From assembly GCA_007922195.1 (NCBI GenBank), contig ML682092.1:417424-481423 (forward strand): a stretch of 64,000 nucleotides of DNA, in the 5' to 3' direction. Position numbers and translations under genes: made by a program. The notes beneath the pieces were generated by a model. It saw nothing but the letters and a program-made list of their open reading frames with translations. It was not told where the DNA came from and made no database searches. The stretch comes from Podocnemis expansa (lineage: Eukaryota > Chordata > Testudines > Podocnemididae). Shown here one piece after another: positions 22,841 to 34,265 of the stretch (within the stretch, counting starts at the first letter, position 1; the number at the start of each line of letters is the position of its first letter).

Positions 22841-23722
22841 TATTAGAAGATATGTGTTGCAGAACAGCCAGAGTTTCTACCCTATCAGTCTGTGTAGGCT
22901 CTTTGCACATCTCATTTCTTTCGAGTGATGAATCATTCACTCAGCACTGGGAGTTTCTGTCTGGACCCACTACCTGGTTGCTTTGTCAGCAGACTCCTTG
23001 AGACTGCCAGGCCCAGTCTAAATCCTGGCCTGCAGCTAGCAAAGTTGTCTAGTCCCCAGAGTTGTCAAGGCCCTCTGGTGTCTCACTGCAGGGCTTCCCT
23101 CATTAGACCCAGAGGAGGTCTGGTTACAAACCAAACAAGCTTTCTAGTGACTAAAATTTCATCTTAGCAAATTACACTTGTTAGATGAGCAATTTTCTTT
23201 TTTGCCTGAAGTTACCAACAGTACCAGGTGGTTAGAATGTCCTTAAAACCCTGTTCTCTTTGCCTCCAGCACTAGGAAGTCTTCCTTGGTTGCAAACTCA
23301 GAGCCCTGACTTACTGTCTGGGGTATTGGTTACCTATATGTAAATATACTTCCTCTGTCCTCTGCTTGCAATGCAGTCGAGATGTGGCAGTTATTGGGTC
23401 TATCTCTGATGACGAAAGAAGCAGGTTTCTGAGCTGCACAGAGCTCTTCTTCAGGTCCAGTAAGTCAGATAAATCCACACACCTCTGTCAGGCTGGGCCA
23501 AGGCACTGCTACCCAAGCACATTGTAAGACATTATTAGCACACACACAGACTCTTGAATAGCTCCCAATTTCTCATGACCGGCATGTCAGTGGGGTAGTA
23601 TGTCAAGCCTGACAGGAGTTACAGAAGGGGGCATCCTCTGCCAGTTGGCACTGACTGGTTCTGAGTGTCGCAAGCCTTACAGAGAACACATCTACTCAGT
23701 GAGCATCTTGGCAGTGGGGGAT

Positions 23723-24331
23723 CAGTGTTTCTCAACTGGTGTTGTGCAAACACCAGTGCTCTGCAGACATAGTAAAGGTGTCCTATGACTTAGCCTGACC
23801 CCCATGGGGAGGGGCTGGATAGGGAGGGAGGAAGGAACAACACTGTGAACACGCCTGGGAGATCTAGAATGCCCCAGCCACAGCAGAGCTTCCAGGGGCA
23901 CATCAGCGTCAGCCACCACCTTGCTCCTTTGCTGCTGCTAGTTCATTTTAAATTTCCCACTGCTGGCATCAAAATTGCTTGGACCTAACTTCCACCATAA
24001 GACTTTCTTTGATGAACATTACTCCAAGAATAGATGCATGTTTGAACATGCAAGCCCAAAATTCCCATTAAAACTTAAGTTAATATTTTCAGTTTTAAGT
24101 TGTGTGCATAATCACCATGTGCCTAATTTTTTTAGAAATAAACATGTTATGTTTGTAAAATTGTATTTAATTCAGTTTTTGCAGCAATGCCTAGTACACC
24201 AATTTTCTGATCATTACAGCATGTATATACTGGGTTTTTTCTTTTATTGTGAAAGTTTTCATCAGGTGCTCTATGTAAAGTAATTAATACCTTTAGGTAT
24301 TCCTCAGCCCACTAAAAATTGAGAAACACTG
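23723..24331. mobile_element. hAT-like element inside a CR1 tail
   Basis: The ends CAGTGTTTCTCAACTGGTG and AATTGAGAAACACTG are inverted copies. To the right, GACTAGATGATCCTTGCAGTC (24,332 onward) is CR1 3' tail, and to the left GGCAGTGGGGGAT (to 23,722) fits the preceding CR1 phrase. The element thus appears to have split a CR1 end. It is about 609 bp and AT-rich; its open frame of 102 codons has no motif. Confidence 0.6.
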
Positions 24332-24385
24332 GACTAGATGATCCTTGCAGTCCCTTCTAAACCTACAATTGTGTAATCTAGCAGA
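24332..24385 (+). mobile_element. CR1 3' tail remnant
   Basis: GACTAGATGATCCTTGCAG followed by TCCCTTCTAAACCTACAATT is a degraded CR1 3' end. It continues the CR1 sequence interrupted by the hAT-like element to its left. Confidence 0.55.
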
Positions 24386-25585
24386 GATCACCCCAAACAT
24401 CAGCAAAGTGTCTGCCTGCCTGCCTGGTGATCAGTCCTTCAGATCCAGCTAAAGGGATTTTCTGCAATTACGAGTCTATAGCCACCTGGGCTCCGAACAA
24501 GCACCCCATGAATCTGAGAGTCATTGCTCAATGCAATTTGGGCCTCTGATCTTGTGACTCTCTTGTACTTTGTGTAACAGGTGATAAGCAGACACAGGTT
24601 CCTTCCTCATGGTGTCAGATGACCATGGTAAAAATCACCCTATGCATTCTACAGGTACATGTGATAAAGTATGTCACTGGCAGTGGACGAGCTCCTTAAA
24701 CAGCGGGACTTTCCACTCCTCATTGGGCCACACAAAGAAAACCCCCTTTGGGACCCTCCTTTATACATGGATACAAACAAGTTGGGTATTGCCTCTGACA
24801 TGCAGTTGCCACCCTGTGACATAAGGTACCATTCTTTTACCTTGTACCAAATGGTTCAGCCAAAACATCTCTATTCATCATATTGTCATTCTCACGGTCT
24901 GAAAGCTGTCATTACTTTTGGGTATTGGGGTGTTCTGGTACCTTTCTGGAATGTGGTTGTGTGACTGCTCTGTACCTTGTGCTTTTTCAGTGATGTGTCA
25001 GCGCTGTTCTTGCCAGTTACTCTGAACAGTCACAGCCTGACTTGTGCTAACTTTGCTTTACAAAAGGGCTTGACCGTTACTTTAGCTCAGGCCTTATAGC
25101 TGGCTTGTTTTACTAAATAGGCCTTTTGCCTCAGGCTCTCACTTTCTGCTCCATTCCTCCACTTTTTCTCTTTTTATGGGGAGACTGTTTAGCCATCATC
25201 CCAGAAAAGCATCATATGTGGACTGAAGTAACCTTTATTGATAGCCACACATTCATGTCCCATCTGTCCCTTAGTTTGTACATTCCCTCATGTGACTGAT
25301 GGACAGGGTGTATGTGCCAATTATTCTGAGTCCCTTAGGGTGAGCCTGGGAATCTCAGGTCTAGTGCTTTGATTGAGGACTGCAGTTTTATGATTCAACC
25401 TTAGGGCCACTTTGAAATAATGAATATTTATAGCTGTGATGTGTTGGGTGTGTGTGTGTAGAAGGTATGTGTATGTATCACGCTGCTTTGTATGTCTTTT
25501 TTTCAATCTGGTGGTGTTGTTTGGCCCTTTCACTTTGCTACCACTGACAGCAACATGTCCATTAGGGCAATTGCAGTTGCCCACC

Positions 25586-26146
25586 AATGTTCCCTCTAAG
25601 CTGCGCTAGCGCGCTGCAGCACACCCCGCCGCAGCCGCCAGTGCAGGGAAGGCAGCCGGCAGCGCACTACCGGCAGCCAGACTGCTTCAAGGGAGCGCCT
25701 GTGGAGCAGGGAGTTTTGAAAACTCCTGCCCAGAAAAGCTCTAATGGAGCATGCCCAGAAATTCTGGGCATGCTCCGTAGAGCTTCTCTGGCCCAGGAGT
25801 TAGGGCTGGGCCTGCCTCGAGTCCAGCCCTGAGGTAAGTTTGTGGGGGCTGGGGGGGGGCAAGCAGGAGCAGGGGGGNNNNNNNNNNNNNNNNNNNNNNN
25901 NNNNNNNNNNNNNNNNNNNNNNNNNNNNNNNNNNNNNNNNNNNNNNNNNNNNNNNNNNNNNNNNNNNNNNNNNNNNNGAGCAGGGGGGTAGCAGGAGGGG
26001 GGGCGAGTGGGAGCGGGGGGGCGAGGCGGGGGGGGGGGGCAAGCAGGAGCGGGGGGAGGGGCTGCGCAGTGGGCCCTGTGTGTGTGGGGGGAGCACAGCG
26101 AGCAACACGAGTTGCTCAGCTGCTCTCTCCCCTTAGAGGGAACAAA
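25586..26146. mobile_element. hAT-like element containing palindrome and gap
   Basis: TGCCCACC occurs at both edges (25,578-25,585 and 26,147-26,154), with inverted ends AATGTTCCCTCTAAG and CTTAGAGGGAACAAA. The interior holds an approximately 2 x 40-bp palindrome (25,721-25,801), then G-rich repeats (GCAGGAGCGGGGGG type) on both sides of the 100-N gap. Non-coding. Confidence 0.75.
25878..25977. other. Assembly gap, 100 N
   Basis: Exactly 100 N, the usual placeholder for a gap of unknown size. Both sides are G-rich repeats (GAGCAGGGGGG), so the missing part is probably more of the same repeat. Coordinates to the right are therefore nominal. Confidence 0.95.
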
Positions 26147-26333
26147 TGCCCACCTGTACTAGTAAAAGGCTGAGTGTTTTTCAAGTATTAGAATAGGTGT
26201 TGTTTGTGTGTTCTGCAGTGCTATGTATATAAGAACTAAAACAGAAATTTGGAGTAATGCCATTGTGATGAGACCTTTATACACAAATTTTCTTGTGGTT
26301 AGTTATTGCAGTGCACCATGCATCCTGCCAAGT

Positions 26334-26591
26334 TCCAAAGGGGCAGCCGTGTTAGTCTAGTAAAGCAAAAACAGCAAAGGAGTTTTGTGGCACTTAAAGA
26401 CTAACAGATTTATTTATTGCATGAGCTCGTGGGAGAAATTCCCACTTCGTCAGACACTTTGATTTTCATACCGTTCTGTAAGTTCCCCCTCTTCAAAGTG
26501 TCTGACGAAGTGGGATTTTCTCCCATGAAAGTTCATGCGATAAATGAATCTGTTAGGCTTTAAGTGCCACAAAACTCCTTGCTTTTTTTGC
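26334..26591. repeat. Penelope-type foldback repeat, two arms
   Basis: The left arm begins TCCAAAGGGGCAGCCGTGTT and runs through GGCACTTAAAGACTAACAG to CCCACTTCGTCAGAC. The right arm is its inverse, CTGACGAAGTGGGATTTTCT through CTTTAAGTGCCAC. In the right arm, CTGACGA (26,502-26,508), a stem (GTGGG...CCCA) and GAAA (26,527-26,530) follow the hammerhead order. On the minus strand of the left arm the CTGACGA is intact but GAAA is GAGC. Confidence 0.75.
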
Positions 26592-26764
26592 AGTGTACTA
26601 TTCTTCCATGTTATAGGTTACTCTTACTACTGGTTGTCACACACTGCTAGTAAACTTTGCTGAACAGGAAACAAGAAGGGCTCACTTCTCTGTTCCATTG
26701 GTTGCACTGCTCTGTGACACACCAGTAGTTGACAGGGATGCAGCTGGATATAGATGCTGTCTTC

Positions 26765-27290
26765 CAGGCAATGTTCCCTGTAAGCTGCACTGGTGGACAG
26801 GGGCGCAGTGGCCCCCACTCACCAGCGCAGGCAGCACGTCGGCTGGCACAGGGCAGGCAGCCTTGCCTCTCCCCAGCCGGGAGGAGCCCGGTGTGTCAGT
26901 CAGAGCCGTCTCAACTCCGGCAGCAGCACAGGCTCATGCAGAGGCTGCCTGCTGGGGGCTGTGAGAGCTAACGCCCCCCCCCTCCTGCTGCAGGTAGCCC
27001 GGGAAGGACCAGAGGGGGAGGGAAATTTAAATCTCTCCCTCTCCCTCTCCTCTGCACCAGGCTGCTTGTGCAAAGATGGTGGCATCTTTGGGACCTGTGT
27101 GGGCCTCAGGAGGTAAGCAGCCCTGAGCCTGGGCATGAGGGGGGGCCCTGAGTGATGGGAGGGCTAAGTCGTGGGGCTCCCAGAGGCTGCCATGTAGTGG
27201 CCGCAGGGACACAGGGGATGGGAGCTGGGCTGCAGGCAAAGGAGGCCAGAGCCAGGCTGGAGCTGGAGGAGGGTACTTAGCTGGAAAGAC
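26765..27290. mobile_element. Probable hAT-like element, left end only clear
   Basis: CAATGTTCCCTGTAAGCTG at 26,769 is the left end of the same family as 19,639 and 25,586. A GC-rich core follows, as in that family. The right inverted repeat is not recognisable, so the end coordinate is a guess from the drop in GC content. Confidence 0.4.
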
Positions 27291-28485
27291 CTAAACAAAA
27301 TTGTGTTGAGCCGTTTAGCATCTCTCTCAAGGGTGAATGCTTTGCTTTTCACTTGCTAAAAGGCCTGAATATACAAAAGCTCCTGAAAGAAGAGCGATCC
27401 TTTAAAATAAGCAGAAACAAGTTGGGTTAATTTCAGATTCATTTTCTTTTCTGTGAGAGCTTCTAATGCAATCAGTTTGTCAAGGTGGGGGCTTTACAAT
27501 GTAACTTTGTATAGACTCCTGTGGTGGAAGGAAACAAATCCTAATGATTAGGAAAATGAAATGAAAAACTGAAAGGATAAAAAGTCATTTAAGGCAGAAG
27601 GAAAAAATATTGCCAGCGGTGCAATAATTAAAAAAAAAAAAAAGTCTTTGTATTTCTATTTCCCCAAAAAATTGTTAGAAAAATAATCATTTTCTTTCAC
27701 AAATCCATATATACTCTTGCTTCTTGCAGCTTTGATTAGGTTTGCTTTAACTGTCAAAAAATTAAAAATTATTAAAACCACTACCAGACACACACATCTC
27801 AATTGTACCTCATTTTGCTTATTTTAGTTCTGAGAGTATTTACACTCCAGGCATACTAATTATAGCCTCCCTTTTATTGTTGAAAATGATTTGGATAAAA
27901 AAAACCCATAAATTCCAAAACTGAGATGTTAGAGACACTTTATATTAAAGGAAGATACAATGTTTAAAGTTTCTTGTATGCCTAATTAATTTTTTGCCAT
28001 TCACCTAGGGGATTGTTGTCCCATATTTTAGCTTTTGAGAGGTATGATTGGGCATGATAATGTAACAGACTCTAACCTAGCTCTGTTTGATGCAAATCCT
28101 TCAGGCACAAAAAATGGTCCTGGTTACAGAGATGTGATGCTGTGAGAAACTGTCTTGAAACATGGTTTCTGCCCTTGCCACCTTTAAAAGTTTTGAATTT
28201 CTCAGATAACTTTACTTAAGGTGTTGCCCCGAGGGAATCTGGGAAGCAGTTGCGACCTAGTGATTGTGATTTGCAATGCATGGTAATTTAATATGTTTAC
28301 TGAGGGCAGACTAGGTGTATTTTTAAGGTTGATAGCTAGATATTAAATACAGTTCCCTCAACATGTCAGTCTCATGATCAAATCTGAAGCTACCTACTTA
28401 ACTTCAATCTACGTTTTGGACATTTAGGGCCTGATCCACTTTGAACCTCTTTTACCTCAGCTGGGCAGCGTAACAGGGACTTAAA
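27291..28485. other. AT-rich sequence, nothing recognised
   Basis: Includes an A run at 27,630-27,643. I find no exon or element ends. Confidence 0.4.
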
Positions 28486-28706
28486 TTCCAAAGGGGCAGC
28501 CGTGTTAGTCTAGTAAAGCAAAAAAAGTAAGGAGTCTTGTGGCACTTAAAGAATAACAGATTGATTTATTGCATGAGCTTTTGTGGGAGAATATCCCACT
28601 TCGTCAGACGCTTTGAAGAGAGAGAATTTACAGAATAGGATGAAAATAAATGCAGGGGAGTGTAAGACATGGGATCAGGTCATACTGCAACAGCAAATCA
28701 GACAAG
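28486..28706 (-). repeat. Penelope-type terminal repeat, single arm
   Basis: It starts CCAAAGGGGCAGCCGTGTTA and continues through the ATTGCATGAGC and CCCACTTCGTCAGAC segments into the AAATGCAGGGGAGTGTAAG segment seen in the loop of longer foldbacks. The opposite arm is missing. On the minus strand it reads CTGACGAAGTGGG...CCCACAAAAG; the GAAA has become AAAA, as expected from CpG decay. Confidence 0.7.
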
Positions 28707-29140
28707 ACTTAAGTGAAACCCATTTTAAGGCCCTTTTGCACTGCCAGAGTGTTAAAAGAAGCTTCAGTGGAATTAAGACTCTAGCCCTCCATTTGTGTTT
28801 TCTCTTAGTGTATTATACCCCATTCATTTAAAGGGGCTTGATCATTGATTCCAGAAATGTGAGGCTAAATTTTAAGCTAAAGGCTGATACACTACAAATG
28901 TTCTTAGACATTGTCACTTATACACTGACAGATGATAAGTTCACATTCCTGGCCCAGTTGGTTGATGTGTATGGTACCTTTCAAGCATCTAGTACAGATG
29001 TTGAGTGAGGCTTCAGTCTAATGAGTAATATAAAGACACAGTCTTGTAACAGGTTGGAAGTTTCTCATCGAGACATGATAATGCACATCAAATCATGCCT
29101 AATTGCTGGATTTAAGATTAACCTTGACTCTAGATATGTA

Positions 29141-29222
29141 AAAACAAGGAGTCAGGTGGCACTTAAAGACTAACAGATTTATTTTTTGCATGAACTTTTG
29201 TGGGAGACAATCCCACTTTGTC
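29141..29222 (-). repeat. Penelope-type repeat fragment
   Basis: AAGGAGTCAGGTGGCACTTA through TTTGTGGGAGACAATCCCAC, the inner part of the antisense arm only. Confidence 0.65.
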
Positions 29223-29444
29223 TATATATGTATTCTGGAAATCTGACAAAGACAGGCAACAAAAACTGAGCGGTGTAGATGATGGTAGAGGCTAGATAGG
29301 CAGCAAGTGTCCTTGTCTCATGTTTGTTTAGTAAATTATTAAAACTACAGTACTTCAGTTTAACATCTTTATGCACGTTTGAATGAAAAGACATCTATGA
29401 ATTACTTTTGAATTAAGGCACTTAGGCATGCTGATACTTTCAGC

Positions 29445-29534
29445 ACCAAAAAACTGTTGCCCAGGCTGCATAAATTGCTGCTCAGTAAATACCACAACTT
29501 TCTCAGCTGCATCATCAGCTTAGAGGGAACATTG
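29445..29534. mobile_element. hAT-like element, right end fragment
   Basis: It ends CAGCTTAGAGGGAACATTG, the right inverted repeat of the CAATGTTCCCTCTAAG family. The preceding AGCTGCATCATCAGC also matches the 58,180-58,213 copy. The left end is not visible. Confidence 0.5.
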
Positions 29535-30009
29535 CTTCCAGGTAGCCCCCTGAATGGACAGTAACCAATTTATTAAATATTGCAATGTCAGGACTTACTA
29601 CTGGTACCCACACATGGAACAAGATTATTTTGAATAACGTATGCACCAACCAGTGCAGTCTCACTGACCCCTAGTTGTGACTAGTACTAATGGGCTTTGA
29701 TTACACCATTGGTGGTTATTAATAGTGCTGGGGGGAGGGAAGACATTTTGTTTCTGTTTAGTAATCAATTTTTTTTTTCCTTTCCTTTACATTGTTTGCT
29801 GCCATTAGTTAGTTAAATTTTACCTGTGGCTTGGTGAGGCAGTTTATCAATGTTTTATGCATATGGTAAATAGTACACAGGAATAATACAGCCGTGCAGC
29901 AAAATAATACAGTTGCTTTTATATAGTAGCCAAATTCAAATTAAATCTCGTTCAGCTAATGGTTTTCTAACTGATGGCCAATTTAATTGTCCACATGTAC
30001 TATATCAAG

Positions 30010-30368
30010 TCTCAAAGGGGTAGATATGTTAGTCTAGTTCAGTAAAACAAGGAAGGTGTCCTGTGGCACTTAAAGACCAATAAATATATTTATTGCATGA
30101 ACTTTCATGGGAAAAATCCCACTTCGTCAGATGCTTCAAAAATGGTGGAACTTACAGAATGGGAGGAAATAAATGCAGGGAAATGAAATCTTGGGATCAA
30201 GTCACACTTAACAGCAATCATATGACTTGCACTTCCCTGCATTTATTTCCTCCCATTCTGTAAGTTCCCCCATCTTCGAAGAATCTGATGAGTGGGATTT
30301 TCTCCCATGAAAGCTCATGCAATAAATAAATTTGTTAGTCTTTAAATGCCACAGGACTCCTTGTTTGT
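30010..30368. repeat. Penelope-type foldback with hammerhead-like core
   Basis: The long foldback has both arms and a loop with TGCAGGGAAATGAAATC and its near-inverse. The right arm contains CTGATGA (30,285-30,291), then stem GTGGGATTTTCTCCCAT (30,292-30,308), then GAAA (30,309-30,312), then AGCTCATGC. This is the closest match in the window to the CUGANGA-stem II-GAAA order of hammerhead ribozymes. The base expected to be U before the cleavage site is A, so activity is doubtful. Confidence 0.75.
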
Positions 30369-30735
30369 TATATCAAGTCTGTTGTATATAAAATCGCATC
30401 AAGTTTTTGTCAGTTTTGTTGTATTTACTTAGTAATTTGAGACAGTCTTTTATTTATAAAATACATCATTTTTCCTTTGTTTATGCCTGGAGTTTTCTTT
30501 ACTGCATAATGGTATGTTCTGGTGTCTTTGGGGTGTGGCATAATACAATGTATGTATGTTTGTTTTAAATAACCAAGACTTTAATATACAGATTTAGTTT
30601 GTCCACAGTACAATAGGGACCAAGTCTTTTATAACAAAAGCTGTATTATTACAGTTGTACAAACATTCATTTTTACTTGAGGTGCATTGCTAATATTCAA
30701 TACTAAATGTAATGCTTTACTGCTAAAATAAGTGC

Positions 30736-31126
30736 TTACAACACATGGGTTGGCAACCCAGAAGATAAGAGCCATTTTAAAAAAATCCTTCCATAACCAA
30801 GTATTTTGAGAGCTGTAATGCATGTAGCATCTTTCTGGGCAGGGCCAGGTTGGCCACAGGGCGTCCAATAGGAGGTGGTGGGAGCTGGGCTGGGGCACCT
30901 GCTACAGGATCCCCTGGCTGCTGGGCAGAAGCCAGAACCAGAAGCAGTCCCTTCGCAGGGTCTCCCAAGTGGCGGGAGAGGAGGGGGGTGTCTTAGAGCC
31001 TGGAGTGGGCTGCAGGTCACTCACAGGGTCCCCCAGTGGTGGGGATGGAGGAGCCTGGAGCCACAAGGGGACAGCAAAAGAGCCGTTTGTGGCTCCAGAA
31101 CCACAGGATGCAGATCCCTTGGTCTA
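30736..31126. mobile_element. hAT-like element, degraded
   Basis: The left end ATGGGTTGGCAACCC and right side GGCTCCAGAACCACAGG...GATCCCTTGG resemble inverted ends of the GGTTGGCAACC / GGCTCC-type hAT family (compare 46,606 and 49,475). No clean target duplication is visible. The core is GC-rich and non-coding. Another hAT-like element follows directly. Confidence 0.45.
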
Positions 31127-31317
31127 CGGGGTCTCAAACACGTGGCCCCTAAAGCTATTCCCTACGGCCCACAATGTTGCTATTATTACCAATAGTTGCA
31201 ATATCATTGTATGAAAAGTTTTCAGTGGTATGGCCCTCTGGCTAACATACTAGTCCCCGTGCAGCCCGGTAGTAGTCCTCAGCTGGTCCTCTTGGTGATA
31301 TGAGTTTGAGACCCCTG
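31127..31317. mobile_element. hAT-like element, CAGGGGTCTCAAA family
   Basis: GGGGTCTCAAAC and GTTTGAGACCCCTG are inverted ends about 190 bp apart. GGTCTA is repeated at both edges. It is the same family as 4,629-4,815, sharing the CTAACATACTAGTCC phrase on opposite strands. Confidence 0.7.
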
Positions 31318-32565
31318 GTCTATGAGAAGGTATACTGCTTTTGCCTGCTGAGCATTCTGTTTTAACAAAAGAGTCAATAACAGCCTTTTAGAGTTAATGT
31401 GCTTGTAATACCAGTTTTACTTTCGTTAACTGTTTAGAGGCATACACTTTAAAAACCACTACTTCCTTTCAATGTAGCATACAAAAGAAATTAAAGTAAA
31501 ATTAAATGAAATTAAAATCAAAATTAAACAAAATTAAAAAAATAAATCAAAACCTATTATAAAACTTAGTTGTATTTTGAAAACAAAGGTAGAAACCTGT
31601 TGAAATTATTTGGTAAGCTGTAACATTTACAATATAACCAGACATATTGTTATACTTTTTAACTATGTTAGCAATAACATTTTTATAACTATTATTTCAA
31701 TATTTAATAAAGGTGCAAACAAGCTTATAAACTAAGAAACTGAAATTTTACTAATATTACATTTGCATTAATATTACATTGTTCCTTTGAATAAAAAAAT
31801 TGTGATTTAATAGAGAATTTTTTGTTTGCAGATGCATTACTTGAGGCAAAATATATCTATATATAGTCTTTTAGAGGCTTGCAAAAAGAATAGATATTAT
31901 GGTGGTTATACCCCAAACATAATATTAAGATAGTGTAGTACCACTTATATTTTTAAAAGTCTAAAATTTACTTTTGTTGCAACAAAATAAAAATGAAAAT
32001 AGTCATGTGACATATACAACATAGGACAAATTTACAGTCTTTAAAAAAATGGCAGCAGACTTGAATTTATAACTACACAAGATGCGATATTAAGAGCTAA
32101 GATTATTAAAGCAATAAATTTTGGAAAATAGCTAAACCAAAGAGTTAAACATTCAAACAAGCAAGTTATTACCTTTTTATTTAAAAAGAAAAAATTGAAA
32201 ACACAACTCAATTTTGTTGTATTAATTTAGTAATTAAAGTCTTTTAATTTATATTGAAACTTATGTATATGGAATAAGAAATCCTATGTTTCAGATATTA
32301 CTTGGTGGCTACAATTAGAAGCAGTCTGCATTTCTCTTGCTTGGCAACCAAACTTTAAGAAATTTAGGAATATTTCCAGCTGCTACTTTACTGAAGAGTT
32401 AAAATAATTAATTGATTAGACTTATTTAAAGTAAAGGTTTTGCCTGGTTTATATTAATAGCTCTGAGTGAGGAGTAGAGGTGGATTAAAGCAGTTGGGGA
32501 CCTGCATCCCTGGTTTTATTCTGGCTCTGAGAGGCAATGAGAGTGGAGATTGTTACCTGGTCTTG
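31318..32565. other. AT-rich block, no gene
   Basis: Strongly AT-rich. 31,480-31,555 is a degenerate AAATTAAA-type tandem array. I see no exon, RNA gene or element end. Confidence 0.5.
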
Positions 32566-32954
32566 GAAATGGTTGGTTACTCACTGTAACCATCCTTCTT
32601 CGAGCTGGGCTGCTCATTCAGTTACAGGTGTCTACGTGCCACAGTGCACGGTAGCTCAGAAAGTCTTTAGTGTTAGCCTGTCAGGTCAGGGCGCGTGTCC
32701 GACGCCCCCTCCACGCCGTGGCTGCTGCTATATAGGTGACCGTGACCCTGACCCTCCCGGTCCCATATCCCTTTGCCAACTCTGTTAGCGGGGACGGAGG
32801 GAGGGACCTGAATGTACGTGAGCAGTCCATCTTGAAGAAGGACGGCTACAGTGAGTAACCAACCGTTCTCCTTCGAGCACTGCTCACATCATTCAGTTAC
32901 AGGTGACTGCTAGCCGTACCCAAGGATGGTGGGAGGAGTTACACTCTACCCACA

Positions 32955-34220
32955 CTGAGTACAGCTCTGCCCACAGCGGCACCATCTCTAGCCTGTTGGG
33001 CAATAGTGTAGTTCGTCGTGAAGGTATGTATAGACGACCACGTAGTGGCCCTGCAGATCTCTTGGATCGGGAACTTAGCGAGGAAGGCAGTGGAAGACGC
33101 CTGAGCTCTGGTAGAGTGGGCTCTCTGTCTCTGGGAGAGGCGTGTTTGACTGTCCGTAGCAGTCTTTCATGCAGTTCACAATCCATTTGGAGATGCATTG
33201 GGAGGATACCGGAGAACCTCTCATGCGTTCCGCAACCGCCATGAACAGTTGGGAGGTCTTACGGAAGAATCTTGTGTGCTCAATGTAGATTAGGAGCGCT
33301 CTCCTCACATCCAGGGTGTGCCACCGTCTCTGGTTTTCTGTCACCTGTGGGCCTGGATAGAAGACCGGCAGGCAGATTTCTTGATTCATGTGGAAGGGGG
33401 TGGCAACCTTGGGCAAGAACGAGGGGTGGTGACACAGGACCACCTTGTCTGGGAAGAAAATTGTATATGGGGGTTCAGAGGATAGGGCTCGTAGGTCTGA
33501 GAAACTTCTGGCCAAGGTAACGACCACCAGGAAAGCCACCTTCCAGGACAGCACCAGCAGGGTAGCGGAGTCTAAGGGCTCGTACGGTGGTTCTGTGAGA
33601 GCCTGCAGCACCATGTTCAGGTCCCACTGCGGGGTGGGGTTACGGACATGGGGAAAATGTTTTTCCACTTCTTTCAGGAATGTGGTGTGAGAAGAGTGGG
33701 ACCCCATCTATTGTTTGGTGAAGGGCCAAGACTGCTGCCAAATAAACTTTCAATGAGGACAGGGATAGGCCTTTCTCCCTCAGGTCAAGAAGGTAATCTA
33801 AAGTTGCCTGAACTGGTGCGGAGATAGGTTCTATGTTTTTATCATGGCACCAAGTGGAGAAGTGATTCCATTTTGCCATGTAGGTGGACCTGGTGGAGGG
33901 TTTTCTGCTACTAACCAGGACCTTTTTAACCCTATCCAAGCAGTCTCTCTCTTGCTCGCTGAGCCAGAGAGCATCCAGGCTGTCAGGTGCAGGAGACCCG
34001 GATTGGGGTGCTGAAGGCGTCCCAAGTCCTGTGTAAGAAGGTCCGTCCACCGTGGAAGGCGGAGCGGAGTCCTCCCTGACATGTCTTGGAGGAGTGGGAA
34101 CCAGTGTTGCCTGGGCCAGTCCCGGGCTCTCAGGATGATGAGCGCCTCATCCGCAAGGACCTTCAGAAGCACTCGGTGAATCAGGGGAATTGGCAGGAAG
34201 GTGTACATTAGGGCTCCCAA
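32955..34220 (-). pseudogene. DIRS element 1 tyrosine recombinase
   Basis: The product would join circular element DNA to the genome through a covalent tyrosine link. The N-terminal SAM-like part (34,050-33,640) has STYMAKWNHFSTWCHDKN. The catalytic part (33,707-33,075) has TLARSFSDLRALS with the first arginine and later ISKWIVNCMKDCYGQ. After a frame change at about 33,165, another frame gives AHSTRAQASSTAF (His and Arg of the HxxR box), ICRATTWSSIHTFTTNY and a stop. The final tyrosine is present, but the usual HY pair reads NY. A methylase domain found in some DIRS relatives was not recognised. Confidence 0.85.
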
Positions 34221-34265
34221 CCAGTTGAGGAGGAAGGCGTTGCTGAGCGACCCTTTCTCCCAACC

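Noticed and set aside
25840..26136. Open frames across the N gap
   Set aside because: The unknown bases create artificial open frames.
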